Positions 9,417 through 19,875 are shown, numbered from the stretch's first letter. The stretch: 64,000 nucleotides of DNA from Phallus indusiatus (GCA_027605045.1 JAQFWX010000010.1:500879-564878); one strand, 5' to 3'. Notes: generated by a model not told the origin, from the letters alone. Program-made: numbers and translations.

Positions 9417-12400
9417 TCATTTACGCGTCGTGCGGAGACGCGGTAATTTCCCTAATTGGGTAACCCCGCGTAATTGGAGATACTCATCCAATGCCTGCAA
9501 GTCTTTGCAGTGTTCGTACGGCTCCCAGGTCGTATCGCCTAGCGTCCATTGCACTAGGAACTCGATGTCCGTGTCTTTAGACCCAGTCCAGCGGTGGGCT
9601 AATAGTTCATCTACATGCCATTCGGCATTGTCCGGTTGTCCAAAGTCGTACGCCGTTAATGACTCACGACGTGGAAATCTATCGTCATCATTGGCGATAT
9701 GTGGTTTCACTAAGTCCACGTGGAATACTGGACTTATCCTACGCTTCTTCAACTCGTCAGGCAAGTCGAGTTTGACGTTAATATTGTCTTTGACTGACAA
9801 TACTTTGTAAGGACCGACGTAACGCGGTACCAACTTACTGGATCTACCCTTTGGTAGAGATATGTTCTTCGTAGAAAGGTACACGAGGTCACCCTCTTTG
9901 TAAACAGGCGCATCTCGTCTGTGAGTGTTCGCGTGCATGGTTTGTTTCACGCGACTCGCGATTATGGCATCGTGTGCGGCCATAAGATTCCATTTCGCTT
10001 GTAATGCGAATTGCTTCACACCATTGAACTTGGTGTCTGTGTTGAGCTGTCGCCCTAGTGCAGGGGTGTATCCGTAGTTAAGTTCGAATGGCGTGAACTT
10101 AGTCGTTTCACTCGTGCTACTGTTTAGTGCGAATTCCGCCATCGGGATACGTTCAGCCCAATCCTTTTGGTCGTTATCTATTATAGAACGTAATACTTGT
10201 CCTATGGAGCGGTTCGCCCGCTCTGTTGCTCCATCCGTCTGTGGATGGAATGAAGTGGACATGAGGAGTTTTGTCCCTATTAGCCGCTGTAGTTCTTTCC
10301 AGAATTTCGCGGTGAATCTGGTATCTCTATCACTGACGATAGAAGCTGGCACGCCATGATGCCTAACTACACCTTCGAAGTACAGGTGTGCTGCGCTTTT
10401 CGCAGTTAGCTTCGTGGTGGTGGGCATGAGTCTCACCATTGACGTCAATCTGTCAATTATGACTAGTAAGAAGTCATGTCCTTTCGATACTGGTAACGGG
10501 CCTATAAAGTCCATTCCGACCGATTCCCATGGTTTATTGGGAATGGGTAGCGTCTTCAGTAGACCGCTAGGATGTCTATTGTCATCCTTATTCGTTTGAC
10601 ATTTACCGCACGATTTGCAGTATTCATCGATGTCCTCTGCCATCGTTCTCCACCAATACACTTGTCTAATGTATTGCGACGTTTTATAGCGTCCGAAGTG
10701 TCCCACAATTTCGTGTGCTTCACTAATGATGATCTCTACCAGCTTCCTCCCCTGGTAAAATAAGTGATGGGGTATGCAGACCACGTCACGGGAGAACTGA
10801 TTCTTCGTGTACAGTAGCTGGTTTTTCATCCCAAACCCTTTGTATGCATCAGGGTTTTCTAACACTTTCTTCAGTGTTGTGTCGTCCTTATAGCCGCTCT
10901 TTATCAGATCAGCTAATCCTTCAAAGCCTTCAATCTTGGCTTTAAGCGTTTTACCGCTATGCTGCGCTGTGACTGCCAGTACGTCTTCGTCGTCTGTATC
11001 CACTTCTTCAATGGACGCTGGTCGTTGTTCAATGGATGCTTGTTCAGCCGTCTGTTGTTGGACTCTAGCTTTCGCCCGAGTGTTAATGCGTCTCGCCGCA
11101 CTGATTCTGAGTTCACTTTTCCTTTCAGGAGGTAGCTGATCCCCTGTTGGATCTAGTTTCACGTCGATGTTGACGTAGTTCTCAGGTGGGTGTATCTCGT
11201 TAGGTAGGTCATCCTCGAAATATCTCGAGAGTCCATCTGCGACCGTGTTGGTCTCACCTTTGATGTGAATCGTTTCGTAGTCGAAACGAGAGAGATACTC
11301 ATACCATCTCGCCTGTCTAGGCGACATACGGGGCTGTGTCTTGAAGTGTTTCAAGGCCTCGTTGTCCGTTACTAGGGTGAATTTACGACCTAGTAGTTTG
11401 TCTTCCCACTTATTCAGTGCTTCAAGTACTGCAATGAGCTCGTGCTCATGAGTCCGGTAGTTGTACTGTGCCGGGGTGAATTTCTTAGACATAAACCCTG
11501 CGGGTCTGCAGGTTTGCCAACTTGCGCCTTGACCATAGTACGCACCGACGCCACACTTGGATCCATCGGTTACAAGCCAAATTGGCTCGTCGCTATCAGG
11601 ATTGATAGGTTTAAGAACTGGGGCGTTCTTCGTCAACGCTTTGATTGCGTTGAAACAGCGTTCTAGTGCCGGTGTCCACTCGAATTGCCTGTTGTTGTGG
11701 GTACATCCCGACAATGGGGAAGTGTAAGTAGCGACTCCCGGAAGGTAGGCGGCAACGTATTGCACCAGCCCTAAGAACTTCTGAACGTCGTTGAACGTAC
11801 GTGGGGTTCTCCAATCGCGAATTTTATCCATCTTATCCATATCTGGGTGGATACCATCGTCGTCGATGATGTGTCCTAGGCACTCCAATCGTTTGGAGTA
11901 TAAGTCAACTTTCTTCTGACTTAGGTAAAGTTGTTCCTTCCTCAATCTCGAGAAGGCAATCTCCAGATGTTCCTGGTGTTGTTGGATCGTCATTGAGTAA
12001 ACGAACACGTCGTCGATGTACGAGTGTATGTTTCTTCCGATGTGGTCCCGGAATATATGGGTCATCAATCTCTGGAATGTCGAAGGCGCGTTGCAATCAC
12101 CTTGTTGCATAACATGGCTTTTAAACGTGCCATATATCGTTGAGAACGTGGTCTTATCCACGTCTTCCGGAGCAATTCTGACTTGCTCGTAAGCTTCCGT
12201 TAGGTCAATTTTCGACCTATACTTGTGTCTCGCCACGTCTTGGCGAATGGTCTCCTGGTCTGGAAACGGGGTCACGTCTTTCAACGTATTATCATTCTGC
12301 TGACGCAGGTCAAATACCGTGCGTAGTCCTGATAATGCCTTTTTAAACAGGCATAGCATGGGGATGGCTTGCTGTGTGACAGTCGGTTCCCACCAACCTG

Positions 12401-13475
12401 CTTGCGTGTAGCGCTCTATTTTTTCAGCCAGCAGTGGCTTGAGGGCGTCTGGGCACTTCGGTAGTCTGTACCGGATAACCTTGTTCGGTTCTATTAATGG
12501 GATATGATGATTTACCTCCCTAAATGGGGGGAGTCTATTCGGCACTGGCCCGAATAAGTCGCTGTACTCCTCCTTCCAGTACTCGCGTAGCGCGGGTAGG
12601 TTCTCATCCTTAAGTTCCGGTACTCGGATCTTCCGTCTCACTGCTACTGCGTTAGACGTAGTGGTTATGGGGCGTGCTGATGCTATGGCTAAGCTTTCAC
12701 TTAACTCGGTGGGCTCGTCCATGGTGTTAGGTATTTCAGTGAACCGTTCCACTGGAGCGATTACTCCTCCATCCCGAGTGATTATTCCGTTGCCAAAGTC
12801 CAGGCAGATGTCATACCTTTTCAGGAATAGTACGCCAATTATGACGTCGTAGTAGTCAATGTTGACTATATCAAAGTATTCTAATACACTAATATCCCCA
12901 AATTCTATTCGGGTATACGTTCCGTACTGTATTACGGACTTACTTCCTTTCACTGCGAGCTGCAGTGATACTGGCTTATCCAGTTTGAATGTCTTCGCTC
13001 CAGTCGTGAGCGAGAATGATGGTGACATTATCATGCCTTGACATCCACTGTCAATCAAACAATGCGCTAATTGGCCGTTTACGAGCCAGTAACCCTCTAG
13101 AGGTTTTATTGATTCTTTATCGCGCTTTGGAGCCCTTGACTTAGGTCTCATCGTGTGGTCATACAGGGGTTCTTCCTGTGACTTAATCGTCCCAATGGTG
13201 GACGAGCCTTGTTTGATAACAAGTAGTCTTCTTTCATCATAACCGTGATCTTCGGTTATCACCATCATGTATGCGCCTACTGCGTCTTCATTCTCGTCCC
13301 ACTCATAGTGGTCCCCTCCCCCGTAGTCCGCTGCTTCCGCGGTGTCTTGACCTTGTTCAGCGTCATCATACTGTGGGGATTCCTCCACTTCTAGTATGTT
13401 AACTCCCGTTTCTTCCTCTATAATTGCGTCGAGCAGCTCGTCCGCATCGTCTTCATCTTCCTCCTCAACGTGCAT
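9417..13475 (-). CDS. Element C pol: PR-RT-RNase H-IN-chromodomain
   Basis: The frame of 1352 residues is intact. After an acidic N-terminus (1-75) come retropepsin (IDSGCQG, catalytic Asp 142), RT (DLTEAY Asp 425, YIDD 487-489), RNase H (VTDGSK Asp 637, VTDNEA Asp 704), the integrase HHCC zinc finger (H921, H926, C953/C956/C959), the integrase catalytic triad (MDFIGP Asp 989, VSDRDT Asp 1049, E1085 in DGATERAN), and a C-terminal chromodomain (FLVQWTLGDTTWEPYEHC, about 1305-1325). The start ATG at 13475 may not be original: with the MITE removed, this frame is continuous with gag, so Pol was probably made as part of a Gag-Pol polyprotein. RT copies the RNA and integrase inserts the DNA; the chromodomain of this clade is thought to steer insertion to modified chromatin. 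Confidence 0.93.
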   Translation of the reverse strand: MHVEEEDEDDADELLDAIIEEETGVNILEVEESPQYDDAEQGQDTAEAADYGGGDHYEWDENEDAVGAYMMVITEDHGYDERRLLVIKQGSSTIGTIKSQEEPLYDHTMRPKSRAPKRDKESIKPLEGYWLVNGQLAHCLIDSGCQGMIMSPSFSLTTGAKTFKLDKPVSLQLAVKGSKSVIQYGTYTRIEFGDISVLEYFDIVNIDYYDVIIGVLFLKRYDICLDFGNGIITRDGGVIAPVERFTEIPNTMDEPTELSESLAIASARPITTTSNAVAVRRKIRVPELKDENLPALREYWKEEYSDLFGPVPNRLPPFREVNHHIPLIEPNKVIRYRLPKCPDALKPLLAEKIERYTQAGWWEPTVTQQAIPMLCLFKKALSGLRTVFDLRQQNDNTLKDVTPFPDQETIRQDVARHKYRSKIDLTEAYEQVRIAPEDVDKTTFSTIYGTFKSHVMQQGDCNAPSTFQRLMTHIFRDHIGRNIHSYIDDVFVYSMTIQQHQEHLEIAFSRLRKEQLYLSQKKVDLYSKRLECLGHIIDDDGIHPDMDKMDKIRDWRTPRTFNDVQKFLGLVQYVAAYLPGVATYTSPLSGCTHNNRQFEWTPALERCFNAIKALTKNAPVLKPINPDSDEPIWLVTDGSKCGVGAYYGQGASWQTCRPAGFMSKKFTPAQYNYRTHEHELIAVLEALNKWEDKLLGRKFTLVTDNEALKHFKTQPRMSPRQARWYEYLSRFDYETIHIKGETNTVADGLSRYFEDDLPNEIHPPENYVNIDVKLDPTGDQLPPERKSELRISAARRINTRAKARVQQQTAEQASIEQRPASIEEVDTDDEDVLAVTAQHSGKTLKAKIEGFEGLADLIKSGYKDDTTLKKVLENPDAYKGFGMKNQLLYTKNQFSRDVVCIPHHLFYQGRKLVEIIISEAHEIVGHFGRYKTSQYIRQVYWWRTMAEDIDEYCKSCGKCQTNKDDNRHPSGLLKTLPIPNKPWESVGMDFIGPLPVSKGHDFLLVIIDRLTSMVRLMPTTTKLTAKSAAHLYFEGVVRHHGVPASIVSDRDTRFTAKFWKELQRLIGTKLLMSTSFHPQTDGATERANRSIGQVLRSIIDNDQKDWAERIPMAEFALNSSTSETTKFTPFELNYGYTPALGRQLNTDTKFNGVKQFALQAKWNLMAAHDAIIASRVKQTMHANTHRRDAPVYKEGDLVYLSTKNISLPKGRSSKLVPRYVGPYKVLSVKDNINVKLDLPDELKKRRISPVFHVDLVKPHIANDDDRFPRRESLTAYDFGQPDNAEWHVDELLAHRWTGSKDTDIEFLVQWTLGDTTWEPYEHCKDLQALDEYLQLRGVTQLGKLPRLRTTRK

Positions 13476-13486
13476 TACGTTAGCAC

Positions 13487-13494
13487 GTACCTGT
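13487..13494 (+). repeat. 8-bp target-site duplication GTACCTGT of the MITE (left copy)
   Basis: GTACCTGT precedes the TAAGGATGG end at 13495 and is repeated at 13665-13672 after the other end. Eight bp is the duplication length typical of hAT elements. Confidence 0.9.
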
Positions 13495-13664
13495 TAAGGA
13501 TGGCCACGGGTAATACCTGCAGGTAATTTTGCGCACTTTGAGCCAATCAGAGCGCAGTGTCTCATCAAATTGCTGACAAATTAATGAAATTTGATGAGAC
13601 ACTGCGCTCTGATTGGCTCAAAGTGCGCAAAATTACCTGCAGGTATTACCCGTGGCCATCCTTA
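13495..13664. mobile_element. hAT-type foldback MITE in element C
   Basis: 170 bp made almost entirely of an inverted repeat: arms of 77 bp (13495-13571 and 13588-13664) match without a visible mismatch around a 16-bp spacer. The end reads TAAGGATGGCCACGGGTAAT. With the 8-bp duplication this is a non-autonomous hAT-like element, and the perfect arms imply a very recent insertion. It carries no gene. It sits exactly at the gag-pol boundary of C, ending gag with foreign codons and a stop. The MITE at 22010-22267 has a similar end. Confidence 0.9.
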
Positions 13665-16095
13665 GTACCTGTCCCTTTCTAGGGCATTGTGGTCTTAGGT
13701 GGCCAGTCTGTCCACATTCATAGCACTTCAGTACAGTGCTACTGCTTCGGGCTTGCGTTCCTGAGCTGACTGGTCGAGTTGTCGTGGTAGTCGACGCTCT
13801 CGCCGGCTTAGTCGTACTGCTCGTCGCTGGTCTTACAGCTAGCGCGTTGCTAGTTGTGGTCGTACGGGGAATAGTCCTCGTGGGTATACCGCTTGGTTTG
13901 ATTTTAGCGCGGTAGTTGTTCTCTTGAGCTTGTCTGGCCAAGCTTGAGTGGGTACCCGTTGATTTTACGGGTGTCTGACGTTGAGCTAGTATTGACTTAT
14001 TATAGTCCCATGCTTGCTCTATGTCGTTCGCGGCTATGTACAGCCGTCGAATTGATGAGTTTTCGGCCAGGAATCCCCTCTTGGTGACTTCACTGCGAAT
14101 TCTCTCATCAAGTCCTTCTAAGAACTTTCGTTTGAAGGTGTATCTGTCCGGTGGATGGACTAGACGTGCTGCGAATTTCAACAGTTCACTCATGTACCGG
14201 TGTACACTCCTTGCACCTTGCTTCGCGTGATCGAAGTTATGTGCAGACTGGTTCTTGCTTGTAGGTGACAAGAACATATTGTGCATCCTTCGGAACAGTC
14301 TTACCAAGTCCCAACCCTTGGTTGAACGACCTCCTCGTTCTACGTGCTCCACGAACCATTCGTGTGCCTCTCCATCTAGTCGCATACCGACTACGGCTAT
14401 ATGTGCTTCGACGTACGCTGCGCCGAGTAGGTTATTTAGCCTCAACCATCTGAGGATAGAGGTCACGAACTTCTCAAAGTCTTCAGGCTTTGATGATCCG
14501 CTATACATAACGGATAATGGCATCTTTGCACCCGCTTTCGCAAGTGGGGACGCTGATACTACTACATCCTTGCACTCCTCTAGTGCTTCTTGCACCATGA
14601 CAATTATCCCCTCGTCTTCCCGAACTCTTCTAAACCTCTTCGTGGGTTTATGTCTATCTTCTCGGTCGTCAAATGGGGTTTCCCTCATTTCACGTTCGAA
14701 GTATCCGCGATCGTACGCTTCTTCTTCGTCGTCTGACGAGTCCTCGTCATCATAGTATTTGGGCATGAAGGGCCCAGCGTTACTCTCCGGTATATCTCGG
14801 AGGTCTTCTCTCATTTGCTCGTACTGATCCCTGGCAGATGTTGCTCTTCTTCTGGGTACAACCGGTGCTCTGGTTGTCGGGGACGTTGCAGGAGCGTGTG
14901 CTTGACCGGCGTTTGTTGGTGGACCAGGATGTACTGTTGACGGTCCTGGTTGCGCTGCAGTCTGAGCGGGCGCCGAGCGATTAGGGAGGTCTTGCTCAAA
15001 GATGATGCCAGGTCGTTGGCCAGCTTCCATTTCTCGGTTGCTTTTAGCCAGTTCAGTGCGTGCTGCTCGCACTTCCTGCAGGTCTTCCTGCATGTCGACA
15101 TACGGTTCTTGCCTACTAACCTTCCCTTGTAACGCAGTTGTGCGTTTGTCTAATGCTTCGGAACGTTTTTCCCGTGCCAGTTGCGCTGCCTCAGCGGCCA
15201 TCCTTTCCAGGTCTTTCGCTGACTCTTCCAGCTCTGCAGCTGAAGGATTACTCTTATCACGCGGTCCTTGACCCGCGTTGACTCGTCTGGTAGATTGATC
15301 TTCCAGGTAGTCACGAGTTGCCACGAACTCTGGTGGGGTACGTCGGCTGTTTCGACGTGATCTATCCAGCTCAGCTCGTCCTCTCTCTATCTCTGCGGCT
15401 GCGTCATCTGCTGCTCGCGTGGGTCTGATGGGCGTGCTGGTCGCTGCTGGTTGTGCAGAAGGTAGGTCCTGTAACACTGAATGTAGTGTTTCCGCGTGTA
15501 CCGCGTACTGTTGTGTGGGTTGACGTGTTATACCGGGGGTCGGTGCTGTCGATGGAGCTCTGGGTGTCGCTGGCAATGCTGGCGTGTTTGCCATTGTCTT
15601 GACCGTCGCTTGCGCGTTGTCCATTACTGGAGCCAGTATTGTCGTGCTGGTTCTATTGTCGTCTCGTGCACGACCTTTCCCTTTCACCGTTGTCCACGGT
15701 TCTTCTTCATCGGGGATTACGGCTGCATCTAGTCGTACTAACATGTCACCGACGTCTTGTCCCGGTGTATCACCTCTTACGAGGTCATGGATCATCCTTT
15801 TTGCGTCCTCAATCATCTTACGTGGTAGGACTACCTCGTCTTTTCCGAGGTTGGACTTATGAGATCTGGTTGATTTCACTGATTCACCTGATTCGCTCCG
15901 CGCTGGTGAAGCTTGTCTCGATCCCTGTCTCGATCCTTGTCTAGATCGATTCGCGTGGTCCGCGACTAGTGTTTCGAACAATGCTGCATCTATCACAACA
16001 GTATCACCTGCTCGTGCAGATGTGGATGGACCGCCTTCGGTAGGTGGTGGTTCGCCTACGTTCTTTTTTGACTTCTTGTTGCTTTTAGGAGGCAT
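13633..16095 (-). CDS. Element C gag, C-terminus altered by the MITE
   Basis: The start ATG at 16095 gives MPPKSNKKSKKN; the frame extends 12 nt further with no better start. A long disordered, charged and Ser/Thr/Pro-rich N-terminal half with a coiled region (near ELEESAKDLERMAAEAAQLA) is followed by a capsid-like domain (PEDFEKFVTSILRWL, VHRYMSELLKFAARL, KRKFLEGLDERI) and a CCHC knuckle (CYECGQTGHLRPQC) close to the end. The last ten or so residues, after the CPRKGQV codons, are encoded by the MITE, which supplies the stop at 13633. Without it the frame would run into pol. The zinc knuckle is kept, so Gag may still package RNA. Confidence 0.88.
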   Translation of the reverse strand: MPPKSNKKSKKNVGEPPPTEGGPSTSARAGDTVVIDAALFETLVADHANRSRQGSRQGSRQASPARSESGESVKSTRSHKSNLGKDEVVLPRKMIEDAKRMIHDLVRGDTPGQDVGDMLVRLDAAVIPDEEEPWTTVKGKGRARDDNRTSTTILAPVMDNAQATVKTMANTPALPATPRAPSTAPTPGITRQPTQQYAVHAETLHSVLQDLPSAQPAATSTPIRPTRAADDAAAEIERGRAELDRSRRNSRRTPPEFVATRDYLEDQSTRRVNAGQGPRDKSNPSAAELEESAKDLERMAAEAAQLAREKRSEALDKRTTALQGKVSRQEPYVDMQEDLQEVRAARTELAKSNREMEAGQRPGIIFEQDLPNRSAPAQTAAQPGPSTVHPGPPTNAGQAHAPATSPTTRAPVVPRRRATSARDQYEQMREDLRDIPESNAGPFMPKYYDDEDSSDDEEEAYDRGYFEREMRETPFDDREDRHKPTKRFRRVREDEGIIVMVQEALEECKDVVVSASPLAKAGAKMPLSVMYSGSSKPEDFEKFVTSILRWLRLNNLLGAAYVEAHIAVVGMRLDGEAHEWFVEHVERGGRSTKGWDLVRLFRRMHNMFLSPTSKNQSAHNFDHAKQGARSVHRYMSELLKFAARLVHPPDRYTFKRKFLEGLDERIRSEVTKRGFLAENSSIRRLYIAANDIEQAWDYNKSILAQRQTPVKSTGTHSSLARQAQENNYRAKIKPSGIPTRTIPRTTTTSNALAVRPATSSTTKPARASTTTTTRPVSSGTQARSSSTVLKCYECGQTGHLRPQCPRKGQVLRMATGNTCR

Positions 16096-16172
16096 ATCCT
16101 CTCTCACTATAAACTAGCAAATACGATTGGCGTATTTTGGAAATTGTAACGCCGTTTAGGTGTTAAAAAAGA

Positions 16173-16438
16173 TGTAATGTTTCGTTACAGTTTACGATTA
16201 GCCCGGTTCTTATGGACTCACAACAAACAGTATAAAGCTGTATATTTGCAAGTGCAGGTAAGAAAGGCTGCCGGCGCCTTTACCGTTACGCGGTATTTAC
16301 TGGTGTGACGGCGCCTATGTACATTACATAATACTAGGTACTTGTGCAGACGACGATCGTCTGCATGCAATTGTATATATATATACTAATATGTACTATG
16401 GGTAATAGTAGTCCGCTGCTCATAGCGGAACCGTTACA
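16173..16438 (-). repeat. 5' LTR of element C
   Basis: 266 bp, two transitions from the 3' copy, both TG here where the other has CG. The TATATATATA run at about 16373-16383 read on the minus strand would drive the gag promoter. Just downstream (minus strand TCTTTTTTAACACC) there is no TGG-type primer-binding site, and I could not find a self-complement in the LTR. Confidence 0.95.
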
Positions 16439-16443
16439 GTAAG

Positions 16444-17922
16444 TCGATGGGTAAACCTGATGGCCTATCCCGTCGCCCAGATCATGGCTCGGGAAAGGAC
16501 GACAATCGTGGCGTCACCCTAATCCGACCCGAAATGTTTGCAATCAACGCTCTGCAAACATTCCGCCTTAAAGGGGAGGAGGAGGACCTGCTACGCCAGA
16601 TTCGCAAGGCCAATCGGGAAGGCAAGGTCGAAGATAGCGTTTCCAAAGCCGTTGCGACACTTCGTGCACTGGGTGGTCGTTCAGCTCACTCGTCGGAATG
16701 GTTTGAAGACCAAGACCTCCTCTATTATCGCGGCAAGGTTTACGTGCCAAACGTCGACGAGCTGCGTCGGAAAATCCTTTCCAGGCACCACGACACCAAA
16801 CTCGGTGGTCACCCAGGTCGTTTCAAGACTCTCGAGCTCGTTTCGCGCACCTTCTGGTGGCCAGGTGTCTCTAGGTATGTCCAACGCTATGTCGAGGCCT
16901 GCGACATGTGTCTACGTACGAAACCGTCTCGTCATGCTCCCTATGGCCTTCTCCGACCCACAGAAGTGCCAAGTCGACCTTGGGAACACATCTCAGTCGA
17001 CTTCATCGTGGAACTACCAGAATCCAACGGTTTCGACGCGATCCTCTCTGTCGTCGATTTTCTCACCAAACGGGTTCATTTCGTGCCGACATTTACAACA
17101 CTTGACGCGACAGGTCTAGCCCGTCTGTACCTTCAACACGTCTGGAAGCTCCATGGTCTCCCCATGAAGGTGATCTCTGACAGGGGCCCCCAGTTCGCGT
17201 CCCGCTTCACACAGGAGCTTTCTAGGCTCCTTGGCATACGGCTTGCACCCTCGACGGCATATCATCCTCAAACCGATGGTCAGACAGAGCGTGTCAACGC
17301 AGAAGTCGAACAATACCTTCGACTTTTCACCTCTGAGCGACAGGACGACTGGGACCAGATACTGCCCTTGGCTGAGTTCGCATATAACAACCACGTACAC
17401 TCAGCAACGCGCGCGACACCGTTCGAGCTCGACACTGGACGACATCCTCGTATGGGATTCGAACCGCTGGTTGCCGACTCCAAGATCGAATCTGTCAATG
17501 AGTTCAAGACGCGTATGGAGTCGACGATCAAGGAAGCCAAGGCTGCCATCGCCAAGTCGAAGGACGAGATGGCCAAGTACTACGATCGGAAACACATCCC
17601 TGCACCTGAGTACAAGGTTGGCGATAAGGTCTACCTCGATTCGAGCGACATTCGCACCACCAGGCCCTCCGCCAAGTTGTCGCACCGGTACTTAGGGCCT
17701 TTTCCGATAGTCAGCAAGGTCGGGTCGCACGCATATAAGCTGCGTTTACCACTGTCGATGTCAAGGCTTCATCCAGTATTCCACGTCGGAAAGTTGCGTC
17801 CAAAGGTTGAAGATACAATCCCGGGTCGTCGTGTCAAGGCTCCACCACCTCCAGAGATCAAAGATGACGGTGAGCACTACGTCGTGGAACGGATTTTGGA
17901 CAGTCGTGTATTCCGGAGATGA
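16444..17922 (+). pseudogene. Element B pol, part 2: integrase, premature stop in chromodomain
   Basis: Continues part 1 after the GTAAG duplication (MGKPDGLSRRPDHGSG). Integrase zinc finger H and C residues are seen in HHDTKLGGHPGR and CDMCLRTK; the catalytic triad is in SVDFIVELPE, VISDRGPQF and QTDGQTERVNAE. The GPF/Y-like module follows (RYLGPFPIVSK). The frame stops at TGA 17920-17922 inside the chromodomain (VERILDSR...), where CGA would be expected; CGA to TGA is a CpG transition. In-frame coding resumes at once after it. Confidence 0.9.
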
Positions 17923-18147
17923 CTCGAACATAAGGTGCGTTGGGAAGGCTATGGTCCCGAGCATGATCAATGGGAACCCGAGTCGAATATTGCAGCCCCA
18001 GATCTCATTAGGCAGTTCCACCGTGAGCACCCGAGTGCGCCGCGCTCGATAAACGGTCTCCTTTTCCATCGCCGCCCTCGGTTCGATTTCTCCAAATTGC
18101 AAGCATCATTAGTCGAAGCTACAGGCGTCGGGACGCCGCCTCGTTGA
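17923..18147 (+). pseudogene. Element B chromodomain tail after the premature stop
   Basis: Same frame as the integrase. It encodes the second half of a classic chromodomain (VRWEGYGPEHDQWEPESNI, with the W-E-G-Y and W-E-P signatures), a basic tail, and a normal stop eight bases before the purine tract and LTR. Only the TGA at 17920 separates it from Pol. Confidence 0.85.
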
Positions 18148-18158
18148 AGGGGGGGTGG

Positions 18159-18555
18159 TGTCAGGGTACGCTACCGCGTCCCCTCATTTTTCCTTATTTA
18201 TTATCATCGGTATATATCTATTCCTATCTTGTTTATATTTCCCGTGCATTACCTCTACCGTCCGTTTATTCTCTCCGTCCATATTTCACCTTCTCTACTC
18301 GCGCGCGTTGCGCGCTCGTACACGGCGTGATGCCCGTGACATCACGTCGCTTAGGCTCGGCTTGGGCGCCTGGCACTTAGCTGTGTCAGGGCCGCACGCC
18401 GCATCGTCGTTTTATGTATATAGTAGCTGTACCTAGAGTGAGGGTCCCTAGGCTTGTTCTCTTAGGATCCCCTCCCTCTAGGTGAGTAGTATAGTTATCT
18501 TCCAATATATTACTTAGGATCCCCTCCCTCTAGTGTGAGCTGAGTAGCCCTAACA
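18159..18555 (+). repeat. 3' LTR of element B
   Basis: 397 bp, TGTCAGGG...CCCTAACA, preceded by GAAGGGGGGGTGG and followed by the ATCGA target site. One transition from the 5' LTR. Confidence 0.95.
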
Positions 18556-18560
18556 ATCGA

Positions 18561-19815
18561 TACGTTCTGCAGATCCTGCGGAACGTGCCAGACCAATAAA
18601 GGGGAGAATAATCACCCCAGTGGTCTGTTAAAACAACTCCCGATTCCCAATAGACCTTGGGAATCGATTGGAATGGACTTCGTCGGTCCATTACCTGTTT
18701 CAAACGGCCACGACTTCCTATTCGTCGTGATTGACAGACTGACCTCTATGGTTCGTCTGATGCCAACCACCACCAAGCTGACCGCCAAGGGCACAGCCTG
18801 GCTATACCTCAGTGAAGTCGTAAGACTCCACGGTGTCCCTGACTCAATCGTGAGTGACAGGGATGCACGATTCACTGCCAAGTTCTGGCAGGAACTGCAA
18901 CACCTAATGGGGACACGATTGCTCATGTCCACGGCGTTCCATCTGCAAACGGATGGATCTACCGAGCGAGCCAATCACTCAATTGGTCAAATACTTCGTT
19001 CCGTCATACAGAACGATCAAAAAGATTGGGCCGAAAGGATCCCAATGGTGGAGTTTGCTATTAATAGCAGCACCAGCGAAACCACTGGTTTCGCGCCGTT
19101 TGAACTCAATTACGGCTACCTTCCCAATTTGGGAAGGAAAATTGAGACGAACACCAAATTCAAAGGTGTTCAACACTTTGCTCAACAGGCAAAGTGGAAT
19201 CTCATGATAGCGCACGACGCTATCATAGCCAATCGCGTTAAACAGGCTCACTACGCGAACAACTCACAGCGCGATGCACCGGAGTACAAAGAGGGTGATC
19301 TCGTCTATCTGTCGACGAGGAACCTCAACCTCCCCAAGGGGAGAGTTAAGAAGTTGATCCCGCGTTATGTGGGACCATACAAAGTGCTGTCCGTCAAGGA
19401 CAACATTACAGTAAAACTTGAGCTTTCTGAAGAGCTCAAGCAATGTCGCATAAATCCCGTATTTCACGTGGATTTGATTAAACCTCACATCGCCAGTGAC
19501 GATGAGAGATTTCCACGCCGCGATACACTCACGGCGTATGACTTTGGACAGCCAGACGATGCTGAATGGCACGTCGAGGAACTCCTAGCTCATCGCTGGA
19601 GTGGAACTCGTGAGAAAGATCTCGAGTTCCTAGTCCAGTGGACCCTTGGGGATACCACCTGGGAACCTTACAGTAACTGTAAGGACTTGCAAGCTCTAGA
19701 CGAGTACTTGCAATTACGAGGCGTAAACGAGCCTCGGCAGCTGCCACGACTGTCCAATCACGGAGAGTCGCGGACCAACAACAAGCGCCCAGATCCCACT
19801 CGGGGATCTGCTTGA
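18561..19815 (+). pseudogene. Element A pol, part 2: integrase and chromodomain
   Basis: Resumes after the second ATCGA with the zinc-finger cysteines (FCRSCGTCQTNK). The catalytic region is kept (MDFVGPLP, VSDRDARF, QTDGSTERAN), with HLQ instead of the usual HPQ before TDG. The chromodomain (FLVQWTLGDTTWEPYSNC) is near the end. No internal stop is visible, so this half is intact apart from separation from its N-terminal half by element B. Confidence 0.9.
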
Positions 19816-19875
19816 AGATCCCACCCACAGGGATCCACTGGCACTTCACTGCTACGCGGTGAGGTAATTTTCACT

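Larger units (their letters stand above)
7150..16438 (-). mobile_element. Element C: chromovirus with gag, pol and ORF3, inserted in B
   Basis: A 9289-bp element with two 266-bp LTRs that differ at two positions, both CG versus TG. On the minus strand the order is LTR, gag (16095 down), pol (13475 down), ORF3 (9277 down), purine tract GCGGGGGAGGA, LTR. All three frames are open. The only visible lesion is a 170-bp MITE between gag and pol. Pol and ORF3 tail resemble element A, so A and C are subfamilies of one clade. C is the most complete reference for this family in the window. Confidence 0.95.
2428..18555 (+). mobile_element. Element B: full-length Ty3/Gypsy chromovirus inserted in A
   Basis: Two 397-bp LTRs (2428-2824 and 18159-18555) bound the element, with one visible mismatch between them (A at the AGAGTAAGG site, G in the 3' copy), so the insertion is young. 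Gag, pol and a degenerate chromodomain are present on the plus strand. A purine tract (GAAGGGGGGGTGG) precedes the 3' LTR. About 9.9 kb of the 16.1 kb is later insertion: a solo LTR in gag and element C between RNase H and integrase. With these removed the element is about 6.2 kb, normal for a Ty3/Gypsy element. Confidence 0.95.

Noticed and set aside
17450..17475. GGGATTCGAACC-like text resembling a tRNA T-arm
   Set aside because: It is within integrase codons and no other tRNA arms surround it.
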